Part shown: positions 11,301 to 18,568 of the stretch, piece after piece | Position numbering within the stretch: position 1 is the first letter of the stretch | Layout of the letters: each line of letters begins with the position of its first letter | Origin: Radiobacillus kanasensis | Lineage (GTDB): Bacteria > Bacillota > Bacilli > Bacillales > Amphibacillaceae | Assembly (NCBI RefSeq): GCF_021049245.1 | Contig: NZ_CP088020.1 | Coordinates: 1,184,001-1,248,000 of the forward strand | DNA length: 64,000 nt | Direction: 5' to 3' | Position numbers and translations under genes: made by a program | The notes under the pieces: model-generated | What the model saw: the letters and a program-made list of their open reading frames with translations, nothing else | Databases searched by the model: none | What the model was told of the DNA's origin: nothing

Positions 11301-11565
11301 AGACGCGTTTGTTATTGATTTAATGCTTGGAGATGGACCAAATGGTTGGGAAGTCATCCATTCCATTAAGCAATATGAGCATTTAGTGAATGTTCCGATT
11401 TTTATTTCAAGTGCCTTAGAAGAGAAAGAAAAAGGTCAGCAATTAGGAGTTACAGATTATTTAACGAAACCGTATCCGCCAAACAAAATATCGACCGTGA
11501 TTTTACAAACGTTATTACAATATAAAAAGGAAGGACAAATCCTTTTTGTGGATGAAGAGAAATAG
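8356..11565 (+). CDS. Hybrid sensor histidine kinase (CHASE3-like, HAMP, PAS, GAF, PAS, HisKA, HATPase, receiver)
   Basis: 1069 residues. Membrane segments at about 13-35 and 187-207 flank an all-helical extracellular sensor (CHASE3 or four-helix-bundle type). HAMP follows (about 208-262), then coiled coil, PAS (about 290-400), GAF-like region (about 425-580), and a second PAS (about 585-700). The kinase core has His712 in STVSHELRTPL, the N box NLIGNAIKFSP, DNGIGIP and GGTGLGLAI. A C-terminal receiver has Asp988 in FVIDLMLGDG. A hybrid kinase needs an HPt partner, and one is fused to the cyclase two genes upstream. Third gene of the operon, ended by the hairpin at 11561-11589. The ligand is unknown. 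Confidence 0.9.
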   Translation: MLKFFKKSIRLQFLFIIMVTLIIAFIGLSAIFSFQSVVKSSYVEDREVLSTKRDLIHDMEESYNKLVLHVRGYVAFHNEDELRLAELYVKNLKEDLYEFEQLNLNEKEYNIVSQFEIFLNTYWEQWLPEAKPIVEAGNYEGLKAFSSTNSTTTLVNDLIQNLEQISEQLNSELKQINQEFLDWLNLISLSLVLYLIVIFLVLSIAARRLTLTIGNPLHELSEAASLIAKGENTQISVLKRADELGTLSQSFADMVEKIKDRESNLSTQNERLIQQREQLELYVNDLKNLNLALNESSIVAITDAKGKFLSVNQKFCDISKFSEKELIGEHYLRLSVPDQKDTITDIDTQMEDGRIWSGELKNQRKDGSIYWVYATIVPYFDENRRIQQFVSIQQEITAIKEHQVQLEASIHEHEKTKETLQRFNQLNHALSTTYKKQELVEEVLDHIASIYKIDKGILFLHQSDEYSGIGISKNEEHEFKRSFQIVTNRLQSNPITYTTERKTEKEATGYHTNTTSYDLHAPITNSAEELMAVLIITRIDHPFDEKEILEIDGILKRIALSLERIEFFEQTENNRQLNQDIIDNINEGIQFVNQEGCLIHYNQKWLDFFAIGHVPDSISLYQYETWSACSLEHVHEKEKLEKFMKEAIFEEDNQEVTYQFEVENSHSRVLVVYAEAVYHAGQRMGTLFVYRDITAEYEVDQMKSNLVSTVSHELRTPLASVLGYTELMINKELKPERQERYLKTIHKEAQRLTSLINDFLDLQRMEAGRQEYVMKKVDMVQLASDVVNSFEAKRKSHPITIKNPSQSAFVMADARSMTQLYNNLIGNAIKFSPDGGDIVISFNTSDDQLFIHISDNGIGIPDHEINRLFTKFHRIDHSDQRKIGGTGLGLAICKEIVDAHNGKITVRSEVEIGSVFTIILPLTQPESQVETEQDNTLPEVILVEDDRSLSRLLEDELQDTGFCVRTFASGKKVQEKMEQLAPDAFVIDLMLGDGPNGWEVIHSIKQYEHLVNVPIFISSALEEKEKGQQLGVTDYLTKPYPPNKISTVILQTLLQYKKEGQILFVDEEK

Positions 11566-11589
11566 CCCCGTATTCACGGGGCTATTTTT
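11561..11589. terminator. Bidirectional terminator between the kinase operon and yitR
   Basis: aatagccccg and cggggctatt form a 10-bp stem with a six-base loop, with T runs on the plus side and A/T-rich sequence on the minus side. Confidence 0.8.
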
Positions 11590-11610
11590 ATGGCTTTTTT
11601 ACCTAACAGC

Positions 11611-11811
11611 TTACTTCAACTGGTTATGTTGCTCAAGCTTGCGTTCAAGCTCTTGCAACTGTTGCTGTTCAGCAGGGGATGCACTTGTAAAAGCAGACTG
11701 GATAACACTACGAGCAGATTCTTTCTCTTGCTCGGTTGGGTTTTGTGAATTAGTAAACTGCGCAACAGCGTCTTTTGCTTGTTTAAACATATTAGTCGCC
11801 ATGTTTGCCAT
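11611..11811 (-). CDS. yitR: DUF3813 family protein, YitR-like
   Basis: 66 residues, MANMATNMFKQAKDAVAQFT, helical with a Gln-rich amphipathic C-terminal half (PAEQQQLQELERKLEQH). It matches the short DUF3813 proteins, and YitU, YitV and YitW follow as in B. subtilis, which supports the name. The ribosome binding site aggagg lies inside the last codons of the upstream 49-residue gene, whose stop is 2 bp away. The strong coupling suggests a two-gene operon. Function is unknown. Confidence 0.7.
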   Translation of the reverse strand: MANMATNMFKQAKDAVAQFTNSQNPTEQEKESARSVIQSAFTSASPAEQQQLQELERKLEQHNQLK

Positions 11812-11813
11812 CG

Positions 11814-11963
11814 TTAAAAACCTCCTAGTGAATTGGTTTCAGCTTCTTCTCGTTTACGCTCTACATCTGTAAAACGTTCACGATACGGGAAACGCTCGTC
11901 ATGTCTTTTTACAGAATCGGCACCTTGTTGAGTAAAACGTTTTGATTTACTTTTTTTACTCAT
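11814..11963 (-). CDS. Small basic/charged protein of 49 residues upstream of yitR
   Basis: ATG at 11963 preceded by aggagggttaacga, a strong ribosome binding site. The product starts MSKKSKSKRFTQQGADSVKR and ends ETNSLGGF. It is rich in Lys, Arg and Glu with no membrane segment, resembling small spore-type proteins in composition only. The last codons (Leu-Gly-Gly) encode the aggagg that serves yitR, so translation of this gene ends where the next ribosome loads. I do not recognise the family. Confidence 0.7.
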   Translation of the reverse strand: MSKKSKSKRFTQQGADSVKRHDERFPYRERFTDVERKREEAETNSLGGF

Positions 11964-12000
11964 TCGTTAACCCTCCTGATCCTTTCTGTGAAAGGGGATA

Positions 12001-12031
12001 AAAAAAGCCTGAACGCGACGTGCGTTCAAGC
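12001..12031 (-). terminator. Terminator of yitU
   Basis: On the minus strand gcttgaacgc and gcgttcaggc pair around a short loop and are followed by a run of T, between yitU and the 49-residue gene. Confidence 0.85.
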
Positions 12032-12081
12032 ATAGTATGGTTTCACACGATAAAGTTTATGATTCGAAAATCATGGAAAAA

Positions 12082-12915
12082 TTAATGGACATGTACGTTA
12101 AGGTTTAAATATTCTTCTAAGAAAATGCCGATGCCATCTTCTTCATTAGAGGCAGTGACATGCTTTGCAATTTTCTTTAATTCATCAATCCCATTATCCA
12201 TGGCAACCCCAACACCTGCATATTCAATCATTTCTAAATCGTTGTCTTCGTCTCCAAAAGCAATGATATTGGAGACAGGAATATTGAAATAATGAGCGAT
12301 TTTTTGTAAGCCAACCGCTTTGTTCATCCCTTTTCGAACAATTTCAATGACGTTCCACGGAGCTCCCCATTTTCGATGCTCAATAACAGACGCGTGTTCA
12401 TCATCTAAATGTTTACGAAGCTCCCCGATATGATCTTCCCTTGGATGTATCAGAATGGAAGTAGGGTCTTCCATTAATTCCGTTTTTAGGCTGCCGATTT
12501 GAATCACAGAATCCTCGGTGTTTGCGTGAAAAATCTCCATCAATGCTTCATCATACTGATCTATGTAGATTTGGTCTCTCACTTCTGCCAATACATTTCG
12601 CACTCCTAGCGAATAACAGGAATCCACAATTTTTAATGCGGTCCGAATTGGTAATGGGCTATGAAGTGCATCCCATTTAGGATCATTAGGATGGTGAATA
12701 AGAGCTCCGTTGAAATTCACCATAGGAGTATCTAGACCAAGTTCACGGTAATAATCGATACTTGCTCGGTGAGGGCGGCCAGTAGAAATTACTACAATAT
12801 GACCTTCTTCCTTCGCTTTTAATACCGTTTTTTTCGTTCGTTCGCTTATGATTTTGTCATCTGTTAGTAGGGTCCCATCTAAATCTAATGCAATCATATG
12901 TCTGCCATTTTCCAT
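12082..12915 (-). CDS. yitU: Cof-type HAD hydrolase, YitU-like
   Basis: HAD phosphatase of the Cof subfamily: motif I ALDLDGTLLTDD with nucleophile Asp, motif II in VVISTGRPH, a lysine in KGMNKAVGL, and motif IV GDEDNDLEMI. B. subtilis YitU has been reported as one of several phosphatases acting on the riboflavin intermediate 5-amino-6-(5-phosphoribitylamino)uracil; a wider sugar-phosphate range is usual for the family. An in-frame GTG lies 9 bases upstream, but gaggtgat sits correctly for the ATG at 12915 and would overlap the GTG. It diverges from yitV. Confidence 0.82.
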   Translation of the reverse strand: MENGRHMIALDLDGTLLTDDKIISERTKKTVLKAKEEGHIVVISTGRPHRASIDYYRELGLDTPMVNFNGALIHHPNDPKWDALHSPLPIRTALKIVDSCYSLGVRNVLAEVRDQIYIDQYDEALMEIFHANTEDSVIQIGSLKTELMEDPTSILIHPREDHIGELRKHLDDEHASVIEHRKWGAPWNVIEIVRKGMNKAVGLQKIAHYFNIPVSNIIAFGDEDNDLEMIEYAGVGVAMDNGIDELKKIAKHVTASNEEDGIGIFLEEYLNLNVHVH

Positions 12916-13068
12916 TTTTATCACCTCTTATGTAAGTATAGTGTATAGGTCTAGCAAATATCTGTAAAGATTTTGTCAAAAGTAGCATTGTCTTTTGCAA
13001 CGATAGTCAATTCATACTATTATGGAAGTAGAATGTAGAACACAGTAGATAGAAGGGAATTACATATA

Positions 13069-13833
13069 ATGATTGTGGTATTTAAAGAGCGTTGGCAAGA
13101 CATACCGGTATTGACGGTAGTGGAATCAGCAAAGAAAAATGAAGCTTTGCCTGTACTAACGTATTTTCACGGATACACAAGTGCAAAGGAACACAACTTA
13201 CCGATTGCTTATTTGTTAGCAGAAAAAGGGTACAGAGTAGTGCTTCCGGATAGTTTACATCACGGTGAAAGAGAAGATGGCATTCCTCATGCGGAAAGGG
13301 AACTGCAATTCTTTCATATTGTGGAACAAAATTTAAAGGACTTATCTACAATAAAAAGGGAGTTAGATGCTAACCATTTGATAAAAGAAGAGCGTTTTGG
13401 GGTTGCTGGTACGAGCATGGGTGGGATCACAACAGCAGCAGCGCTTACCCAATTTCCATGGATCAAAGTAGCTGCAATATTAATGGGCTCCCCCAAAATT
13501 GCAGAATATGCTCAACAGATTGTCAATGAAGTGAAGAAATCCATGCGCAATTTTCCGATGTCGGATGAGCAAGTTGATGAGGTTCTTCAATCGCTTCAGA
13601 GCATTGACTTATCCAAGCAAATGGATAAGCTGATGGGAAGACCGTTATTTTTCTGGCATGGAGATAAGGATCCGGTAGTTCCGTTCGATCATTCGTACAG
13701 CTTTTATGAGGAAGTAACGAAACAGTATAAAAATCCAGAAAACATTCGTTTCCTTCGTGAAGTAGGAAGAGGACATAAAGTAAGTAGGTTTGCTACATTG
13801 GAAACAGTGAAATGGCTAGAATTCCAACTCTAG
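13069..13833 (+). CDS. yitV: Alpha/beta-hydrolase family esterase, YitV-like
   Basis: 254 residues. Alpha/beta hydrolase with HGYTSAKEHN (oxyanion region), nucleophile elbow GTSMGGI, an acid in HGDKDPVVP and the final His in GRGHKVSR. No signal peptide, so cytoplasmic. Related to prolyl-oligopeptidase and dienelactone-hydrolase type esterases. Substrate unknown. Position beside yitU and yitW supports the name. Confidence 0.82.
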   Translation: MIVVFKERWQDIPVLTVVESAKKNEALPVLTYFHGYTSAKEHNLPIAYLLAEKGYRVVLPDSLHHGEREDGIPHAERELQFFHIVEQNLKDLSTIKRELDANHLIKEERFGVAGTSMGGITTAAALTQFPWIKVAAILMGSPKIAEYAQQIVNEVKKSMRNFPMSDEQVDEVLQSLQSIDLSKQMDKLMGRPLFFWHGDKDPVVPFDHSYSFYEEVTKQYKNPENIRFLREVGRGHKVSRFATLETVKWLEFQL

Positions 13834-13900
13834 CTTGATTCTTTAAAAATAGGAAGCTTTTTGTGTATAATAGGAGTAGTAATTCGAAGGAGGGATAAGC

Positions 13901-14212
13901 ATGGATGAAGCTTTACAAGAAAACCTGATGGGTGCACTAGAGAATGTGATTGACCCTGAGCTTGGTATAGATATCGTAAACCTTGGTCTTGTTTACGGAG
14001 TAGATTTAGACGAGGATGGAACGGCTATCGTCACGATGACGTTAACAGCTATGGGGTGTCCATTGGCTGGTCACATTGAACAAGATGTGAAACGAGTATT
14101 AGAAGATATTCCAGAAGTAAAAGATACAGAAGTAAAAATCGTGTGGAGTCCACCATGGTCAAAAGATCGAATGTCTCGCTATGCGAAAATTGCACTAGGA
14201 ATTCCAGATTGA
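13901..14212 (+). CDS. yitW: DUF59/MIP18 family iron-sulfur assembly-type protein, YitW-like
   Basis: 103 residues with the DUF59 pattern: NVIDPELGIDIVNLGLVYGV and the conserved cysteine in MTLTAMGCPLAGHI. Family members (MIP18, SufT, PaaD-like) assist iron-sulfur cluster maturation. Strong ribosome binding site gaaggaggg. It lies 67 bp after yitV in the same direction and is ended by the hairpin at 14218-14247. Confidence 0.85.
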   Translation: MDEALQENLMGALENVIDPELGIDIVNLGLVYGVDLDEDGTAIVTMTLTAMGCPLAGHIEQDVKRVLEDIPEVKDTEVKIVWSPPWSKDRMSRYAKIALGIPD

Positions 14213-14217
14213 TTATG

Positions 14218-14247
14218 TAAAGTCCTTACGCTGTAGGGACTTTTTTT
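14218..14247 (+). terminator. Terminator of yitW
   Basis: aaagtcc and gggacttt pair around ttacgctgta, followed by seven T. Confidence 0.85.
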
Positions 14248-14371
14248 ATTGGCTGTTTTCTGGAAAGATTAGGCATTTCAACTGCAGTGTCCGTGCATCC
14301 TATATGAGAAAAGAACAATAAACTCACGCTTTGAATAGGATATCCTAACAAACTAGGTAGAGGTGTTAAGG

Positions 14372-14875
14372 ATGGATCCATTCAACTTTCACAAAATGTT
14401 CCAAGGAATGAATCCAAATCATTCTTTTTCTCCTGATTATTTAAAGGATATAAGAGGAATGGTGGATGAATATAAACAAGTTTTAGATGAAGACTTTTGG
14501 AATTCCGTTAACGGGATGGGAAGACGTAAAAAAACATTTTATAATCAACTCCCGATAGAGATTTGGGATAATGAAACGAATCTTTTTTTGTTAGTGTTCG
14601 TTCCTGGTCTGACGGATGCAAATGATGTAAAGCTTACGTTTCTTTCTGAAAGCAGGATATTACTAAAAGCAAACGTAAAGCGCCCACAACCACCTACATC
14701 CACCAAATTAGTTGAATCCGATTTTAATGATGAAGTCCTACAACGCGAATTGGATTTTCCATATCCGATTCATAAAGACAATTATCATGTTTATGTAGAG
14801 GAAAGTATGGCTACCTTTATTTTTAAAAAGAGTAAAAAACGAAACAAGGAAGAATCGATACCTATTGATTTCTAG
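14372..14875 (+). CDS. Hsp20/alpha-crystallin-like protein (plus-strand pair)
   Basis: 167 residues from ATG 14372; the GTG at 14363 is rejected because gaggtg there is the ribosome binding site. The N-terminal half is Met-, Asn- and Phe-rich, then a beta-sandwich domain (IEIWDNETNLFLLVFVPGLT, FLSESRILLKANVK, ELDFPYPIHKDNYHVYVEES) of the small heat-shock fold, diverged from chaperone Hsp20 and closer in style to spore-coat CotM/CotP proteins. It is followed 14 bp later by a GerP-like gene. The same two-gene pair occurs in mirror orientation at 15184-15800. Spore-coat location is inferred. Confidence 0.65.
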   Translation: MDPFNFHKMFQGMNPNHSFSPDYLKDIRGMVDEYKQVLDEDFWNSVNGMGRRKKTFYNQLPIEIWDNETNLFLLVFVPGLTDANDVKLTFLSESRILLKANVKRPQPPTSTKLVESDFNDEVLQRELDFPYPIHKDNYHVYVEESMATFIFKKSKKRNKEESIPIDF

Positions 14876-14889
14876 TAGGAGTGATTGTT

Positions 14890-15150
14890 TTGGGAGATGT
14901 TCAAGTCAACATCGGAAACCTAAAAGTCTTTCATATATCCGGAACTTCTTCTTTAATTATTGGGAAAAGCACACTATCTGATATGAATAGTGAATCGAAA
15001 ACCAATAATGGGATTGGCAGTGCTTATGGGGACGGATCTAATATTAATATGAGCTCACGAAAATCCGCTATATATGACCAGGATCAACTTGACAGTTTTC
15101 ATGAAGAGGTGCCACCTGCCAGATTGTGGGGGCAGGTAAAAGAAGAATGA
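14890..15150 (+). CDS. GerP-like short spore protein (plus-strand pair)
   Basis: About 86 residues from TTG 14890, spaced 8 bases from ggag; the frame also contains a GTG at 14881 that lies within the ribosome binding site. Core VNIGNLKVFHISGTSSLIIG followed by NSESKTNNGIGSAYGDGSNI has the small GerPA/PD/PE/PF-type pattern (hydrophobic strand, S-S-x-I-G turn, Asn/Gly-rich tail). GerP proteins let germinants through the coat. It resembles the minus-strand product at 15184-15447, which converges on it across a shared terminator. Confidence 0.6.
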   Translation: MGDVQVNIGNLKVFHISGTSSLIIGKSTLSDMNSESKTNNGIGSAYGDGSNINMSSRKSAIYDQDQLDSFHEEVPPARLWGQVKEE

Positions 15151-15185
15151 AGCCGAGTACCCAAAAAGGGAAACTCGGCTTATTT
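15150..15185. terminator. Bidirectional terminator between the mirrored pairs
   Basis: aagccgagt and actcggctt form a 9-bp stem exactly between the two convergent GerP-like genes. Confidence 0.85.
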
Positions 15186-15447
15186 AGTCTTCAAGACCAA
15201 GGGAAGGGGTATTTACTGGCATAACCGTGTCCGCTCCATCTGGATCAAATACAGAGGAACCAATGATTTGGAAATAGTTATAATCGAAGTCCCCATATAC
15301 CTCGCCAGCATTTAGGTTGTTTTTTACCTGACTATTTAAAGACATATACTGATTTTCTCCAATTCCTATCGATGCGGTGTTCTCTAATGCATTAACTTTT
15401 ATTCCTCCAATTATGTTGACCCCAATTGGATCCACTCCAAAGCTCAT
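15184..15447 (-). CDS. GerP-like short spore protein (minus-strand pair)
   Basis: 87 residues, MSFGVDPIGVNIIGGIKVNA then ASIGIGENQYMSLNSQVKNN and EVYGDFDYN. The layout VNI-x-K-V ... S-x-x-I-G ... NS-x-x-K-x-N ... YGD parallels the plus-strand GerP-like protein and GerPE/GerPF. Its ATG overlaps the stop of the upstream Hsp20-like gene (atga), so the pair is coupled. The tail is acidic. Likely a spore coat or germination factor by family resemblance; no direct evidence of expression timing was found. Confidence 0.62.
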   Translation of the reverse strand: MSFGVDPIGVNIIGGIKVNALENTASIGIGENQYMSLNSQVKNNLNAGEVYGDFDYNYFQIIGSSVFDPDGADTVMPVNTPSLGLED

Positions 15448-15800
15448 TCACTTACACCCTTTTTTATAGAAAGTTGCAATATGCCCGCTTTGTAGTCAAA
15501 AGAAATACTATTCTTCCTTATATAAGTTGGAAACCGAATCAGTCGATAAAAGGGACCTTCAAATATCTCTTGGGCCACTAATTGATTGATGTGATCTGGA
15601 TGAGAGGAATAAACATTTCCTTTTATTTCGAGATCTTGATCATTAAGAAGCTTTACATGTAGATTCTCTTTTTGAACACCAGGCAAGCTCATCCTTATAT
15701 AATAGTCCGTATCAGACTCATATACGTCAATTCTTGGTGTTCGAACCTGGATATCCTCTTTTGTTTCTACTGTTTCTTGGCTGTTTTTTCCCGATATCAT
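15444..15800 (-). CDS. Hsp20/alpha-crystallin-like protein (minus-strand pair)
   Basis: 118 residues. Clear Hsp20 core: PRIDVYESDTDYYIRMSLPG, VQKENLHVKLLNDQDLEIKG and the closing FDYKAGILQLSIKKG. It lacks the long N-terminal arm and the C-terminal IxI tail of chaperone Hsp20s, so large oligomers are less likely. Shorter than its counterpart at 14372-14875. It diverges from the GerPC-like gene at 15870 with about 70 bp between starts, so the two probably share a control region. Confidence 0.78.
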   Translation of the reverse strand: MISGKNSQETVETKEDIQVRTPRIDVYESDTDYYIRMSLPGVQKENLHVKLLNDQDLEIKGNVYSSHPDHINQLVAQEIFEGPFYRLIRFPTYIRKNSISFDYKAGILQLSIKKGVSE

Positions 15801-15869
15801 GAATCCGTCCCCCTTTGAATATGTATAATAATATATTCGAGAAAGATGGGATACGTGAGGGAGTTGCCT

Positions 15870-16919
15870 ATGAAAGAAAGGATAGAACGGCTAGAAGCAG
15901 AAAACACCATGCTTCGGAAACAGCTGAATGAATACATTTATTATATCAATCACCTTCCTGCTTACGAATATCATTTGGGGAAAATAAAAATTGAAAAAGT
16001 GAAAGGGACCCTTCAACTAGGAGAACTAGTGGAAGAAAATAGTGAACAAATAGGGATCCATAAAATTTTTGTGAAGGAATTAGAAATACGAGAAATTGAA
16101 GGGACAGGGATAGTAGGGGTTGGAGTTACAAAGAAGAAAGTAACAACATCTAAACCTCACATTGTTCCACCGGAAGAAGCCACGGAACGAATAAAAAAGA
16201 TATATCAACAAATAAAAGAGACCCTACACATTCAAGTCGTCCCGATATTGTTTCAAAAATTAGCTGTTAAGGAGAACGTGTTAGAGCAAACATGGAAAAA
16301 CATTCAAGTGAACTGGAATCACCAGAAAGGTAATTTTCAATTATTTTCGAGGAATATGGAGGAGCACTTAAAAAAAGTAAAAGAAACGATAGGAATGTAC
16401 GTGTCTCCTAATATGATTGTAAGACCTGACATTGTGAAGAAAGTAGAGGACGACTTAGAGGCACAAATTAAAACGGATTGGCTTTTATTCGGTTTAATAA
16501 GGGAAATAATGCCAGGCGTTCTCGGACAACTTGACAAGGAAGACTTCCTATTAGATAAACTGCCGAGTCAAGCAACTCAAGAGCTGCTTAAAAAGATTAA
16601 AGATGCGTACCAACTAAAGCATCTTTCCGACTCCTTAAACAAACTGGATGGTCAAATAGCCATTTTAGAAACTCTTTATTCTCAGTTGTTAGTTCCACTT
16701 CATAAATATGGAGTAGATGAGGTGTTAGCATGGGATATATTCAAAGCTTCCAAGCAATATTTTTTCTCAGATTTCCAGGTTGAATTCAACTTGGAGATCC
16801 AAGAAATGGCTTTTCTGTTTGAAAACTTAATGGAAGAGATAAAAAATATACCGAAGTATTTGCTTTTAGAGCTTGCTTTAGTGGTAGTAGCAGAAGAAAA
16901 AGCGGGAGGGAATCCATGA
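15870..16919 (+). CDS. GerPC-like protein with long C-terminal extension
   Basis: 349 residues from ATG 15870, chosen because gaggga lies 7-8 bases upstream; the ATG at 15846 has no such site. The N-terminal 30 residues are coiled coil (ERIERLEAENTMLRKQLNEY), then YEYHLGKIKIEKVKGTLQLG, which parallels the YEYKFDQLKVE.LEGTLNIG block of GerPC. Family GerPC proteins are about 200 residues; here about 150 more residues of charged helical sequence follow. The neighbouring GerP-like genes support a spore coat or germination role. Confidence 0.6.
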   Translation: MKERIERLEAENTMLRKQLNEYIYYINHLPAYEYHLGKIKIEKVKGTLQLGELVEENSEQIGIHKIFVKELEIREIEGTGIVGVGVTKKKVTTSKPHIVPPEEATERIKKIYQQIKETLHIQVVPILFQKLAVKENVLEQTWKNIQVNWNHQKGNFQLFSRNMEEHLKKVKETIGMYVSPNMIVRPDIVKKVEDDLEAQIKTDWLLFGLIREIMPGVLGQLDKEDFLLDKLPSQATQELLKKIKDAYQLKHLSDSLNKLDGQIAILETLYSQLLVPLHKYGVDEVLAWDIFKASKQYFFSDFQVEFNLEIQEMAFLFENLMEEIKNIPKYLLLELALVVVAEEKAGGNP

Positions 16920-16942
16920 AATGATCCCTTCCCGCTTTTTTG
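16899..16942. terminator. Terminator between the GerPC-like gene and uppP
   Basis: aagcgggaggga and tcccttcccgctt form a strong stem followed by six T; the reverse strand also ends in T-rich sequence, so it can serve both convergent genes. Confidence 0.85.
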
Positions 16943-16950
16943 TGTGTTCA

Positions 16951-17772
16951 TTATAATAAAATAATCGCAATGATCCCTACCACAATACAATAATAGGTGA
17001 AATATTTTAGATTACCTTTGGCCATGATGTTCATAAACCACTTCAAGGAGAAGTAGGTTGCGATTACCGATGCAAGAAAGGCTAATACATACGGGATCCA
17101 TAACACATCAATATTTGGATCATTTATGATGTCTTCAATCGATAGTAACAATGTACCTAAGCTGACTGGAATATATAATAGGAAAGAAAAGCGTAATGCT
17201 GTATCTTGCTTTAGACCGAGTAGCATAGCTGCTACGATTGTAGAGCCAGATCGGCTAATCCCCGGAATTAAAGCCACGGCTTGAGCAAGTCCAATGATTA
17301 TGGCCTCTTTCACCGTAATGTTTGCTTCTCCTTTATGTCCTTTGATGTTCCGTATAATCCAAAGGGCAATCCCTGTGATAATGAGCGTAATCCCAATCAT
17401 TTCTGGCGCACTAAAGGTTTCTGCGATTTGGTCTTCGAATAGTATTCCAATGACCCCTGCAGGTATCGTAGCAATGACTAAATAAAAAATAAACTGGAAA
17501 TCTGATTTCCCTTCTTTTTTCTGAGTGAAAACATAGCCAACACCATTTTGTAAGAGTCTCATAATATCCTGTCGATATATGATTAGGACAGCAATTAAAG
17601 AACCGAAGTTAACGAGTACTTCAAAGGATAGTCCCTCTAAGTCCATCCCCATTACATGTTGCAAAAGGACAAGGTGTCCACTAGACGATATTGGAATAGG
17701 CTCTGTAAACCCTTGGAACAAGCCTAAAAATATGTACTTAAATACAACCCACATACTTACAAAAGTATCCAT
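16951..17772 (-). CDS. uppP: Undecaprenyl-diphosphatase (UppP/BacA)
   Basis: 273 residues, multi-pass membrane protein. It contains the two family signatures: [20 protein letters not shown] near the N-terminus (catalytic Glu, Ser and His) and [12 protein letters not shown] with the conserved Arg. It dephosphorylates undecaprenyl diphosphate to recycle the lipid carrier for peptidoglycan and other wall polymers, and its excess gives bacitracin resistance. Start ATG follows aaggag. Monocistronic; converges on the GerPC-like gene. Confidence 0.93.
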   Translation of the reverse strand: MDTFVSMWVVFKYIFLGLFQGFTEPIPISSSGHLVLLQHVMGMDLEGLSFEVLVNFGSLIAVLIIYRQDIMRLLQNGVGYVFTQKKEGKSDFQFIFYLVIATIPAGVIGILFEDQIAETFSAPEMIGITLIITGIALWIIRNIKGHKGEANITVKEAIIIGLAQAVALIPGISRSGSTIVAAMLLGLKQDTALRFSFLLYIPVSLGTLLLSIEDIINDPNIDVLWIPYVLAFLASVIATYFSLKWFMNIMAKGNLKYFTYYCIVVGIIAIILL

Positions 17773-17875
17773 AAAAATCCGCTCCTTGACGATGAATTTT
17801 GCGTTAATATTTCCTTATTATATAGTCACACACCTAGAATCCTCTGAATAGTCTGTAGCAGAAGGAGGAGGTACT

Positions 17876-18190
17876 ATGATGAACAGACCACACAATCACC
17901 ATCATATATACGACCTTTGCCATAAACATATGAATAAATATGTGTTAGCAGAGCTTGCTGATGGTTCCAAAGTGGATGGTATTATTACAGGGTTAGACAA
18001 TGAGAACGTGCACATGGCGGTTCCTTTGGAAGCCCATGAAATGTATCCGGATTACGGGGACTATCGCTTCGGACCAGTGGGTTATCCATATGGTTACGGA
18101 TATGGGTACGGTTACCCACCAAACCGTTTCCGTCGATTGATTCTTCCACTAGCTGCACTCGCGACAATCAGTGCACTACCTTGGTATTAA
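17876..18190 (+). CDS. Conserved hypothetical protein with Tyr/Gly-Pro repeat and hydrophobic tail
   Basis: 104 residues, start after ggaggagg. His-rich N-terminus (RPHNHHHIYDLCHKHMNKYV), a short beta-rich segment VLAELADGSKVDGIITGLDN that resembles an Sm-like strand pair, then YPYGYGYGYGYPP and a hydrophobic C-terminus LILPLAALATISALPWY. The aromatic Gly repeat and terminal hydrophobic stretch are common in Bacillaceae spore or envelope proteins. The family is recognised as conserved but I cannot name a function. Confidence 0.65.
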   Translation: MMNRPHNHHHIYDLCHKHMNKYVLAELADGSKVDGIITGLDNENVHMAVPLEAHEMYPDYGDYRFGPVGYPYGYGYGYGYPPNRFRRLILPLAALATISALPWY

Positions 18191-18199
18191 TCCAACAAG

Positions 18200-18240
18200 A
18201 AACCCTTGCCAGAAATAAGGCAAGGGTTTACTTCCTTTTT
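18200..18240 (+). terminator. Terminator after the His/Tyr-rich gene
   Basis: aaacccttgcc and ggcaagggttt pair around agaaataa (18200-18229) and are followed by a T-rich stretch. Confidence 0.85.
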
Positions 18241-18251
18241 ATTCAAACGTG

Positions 18252-18428
18252 TTATTCTGACTTCTCTCTTAATGCTCCTTCACCTAATCCGATAACAGCT
18301 ACTAGGAAAAGAACGGTTAGAACTAGAACGGAGCTAAGCTCGAATGGCTCTCCAGCCATATTAGATAAAACATATGTAACTAGAGCACTTAATAGGAAAG
18401 CCCATATTGCTGCAACTATTACTCGCAC
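18252..18428 (-). CDS. yjzD: DUF2929 small membrane protein, YjzD-like
   Basis: 58 residues from GTG 18428 (MRVIVAAIWAFLLSALVTYV), preceded by gaggtgat; a longer frame from 18437 would begin inside the ribosome binding site. Two transmembrane helices (about 3-22 and 33-50) with a short acidic loop and tail. It resembles B. subtilis YjzD (MR.I...WAFLL....TYV). The neighbourhood just upstream of med agrees. Function is unknown. Confidence 0.72.
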   Translation of the reverse strand: MRVIVAAIWAFLLSALVTYVLSNMAGEPFELSSVLVLTVLFLVAVIGLGEGALREKSE

Positions 18429-18568
18429 AACGATCACCTCTATCTATAGACATTCTAATTGTAGTTTACCAAAAGCTTATAAAAAAATAAACAAAAAATC
18501 ATCGTTATTCAAAAAATCGACGCCACTTACATAGACTGTATAAAAGGTAATGATGGGAGGGCGAGTGG

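Noticed and set aside
11546-11872. 108-codon plus-strand frame opposite yitR
   Set aside because: Shadow of the terminator, yitR and the 49-residue gene, Cys-rich and without a ribosome binding site.
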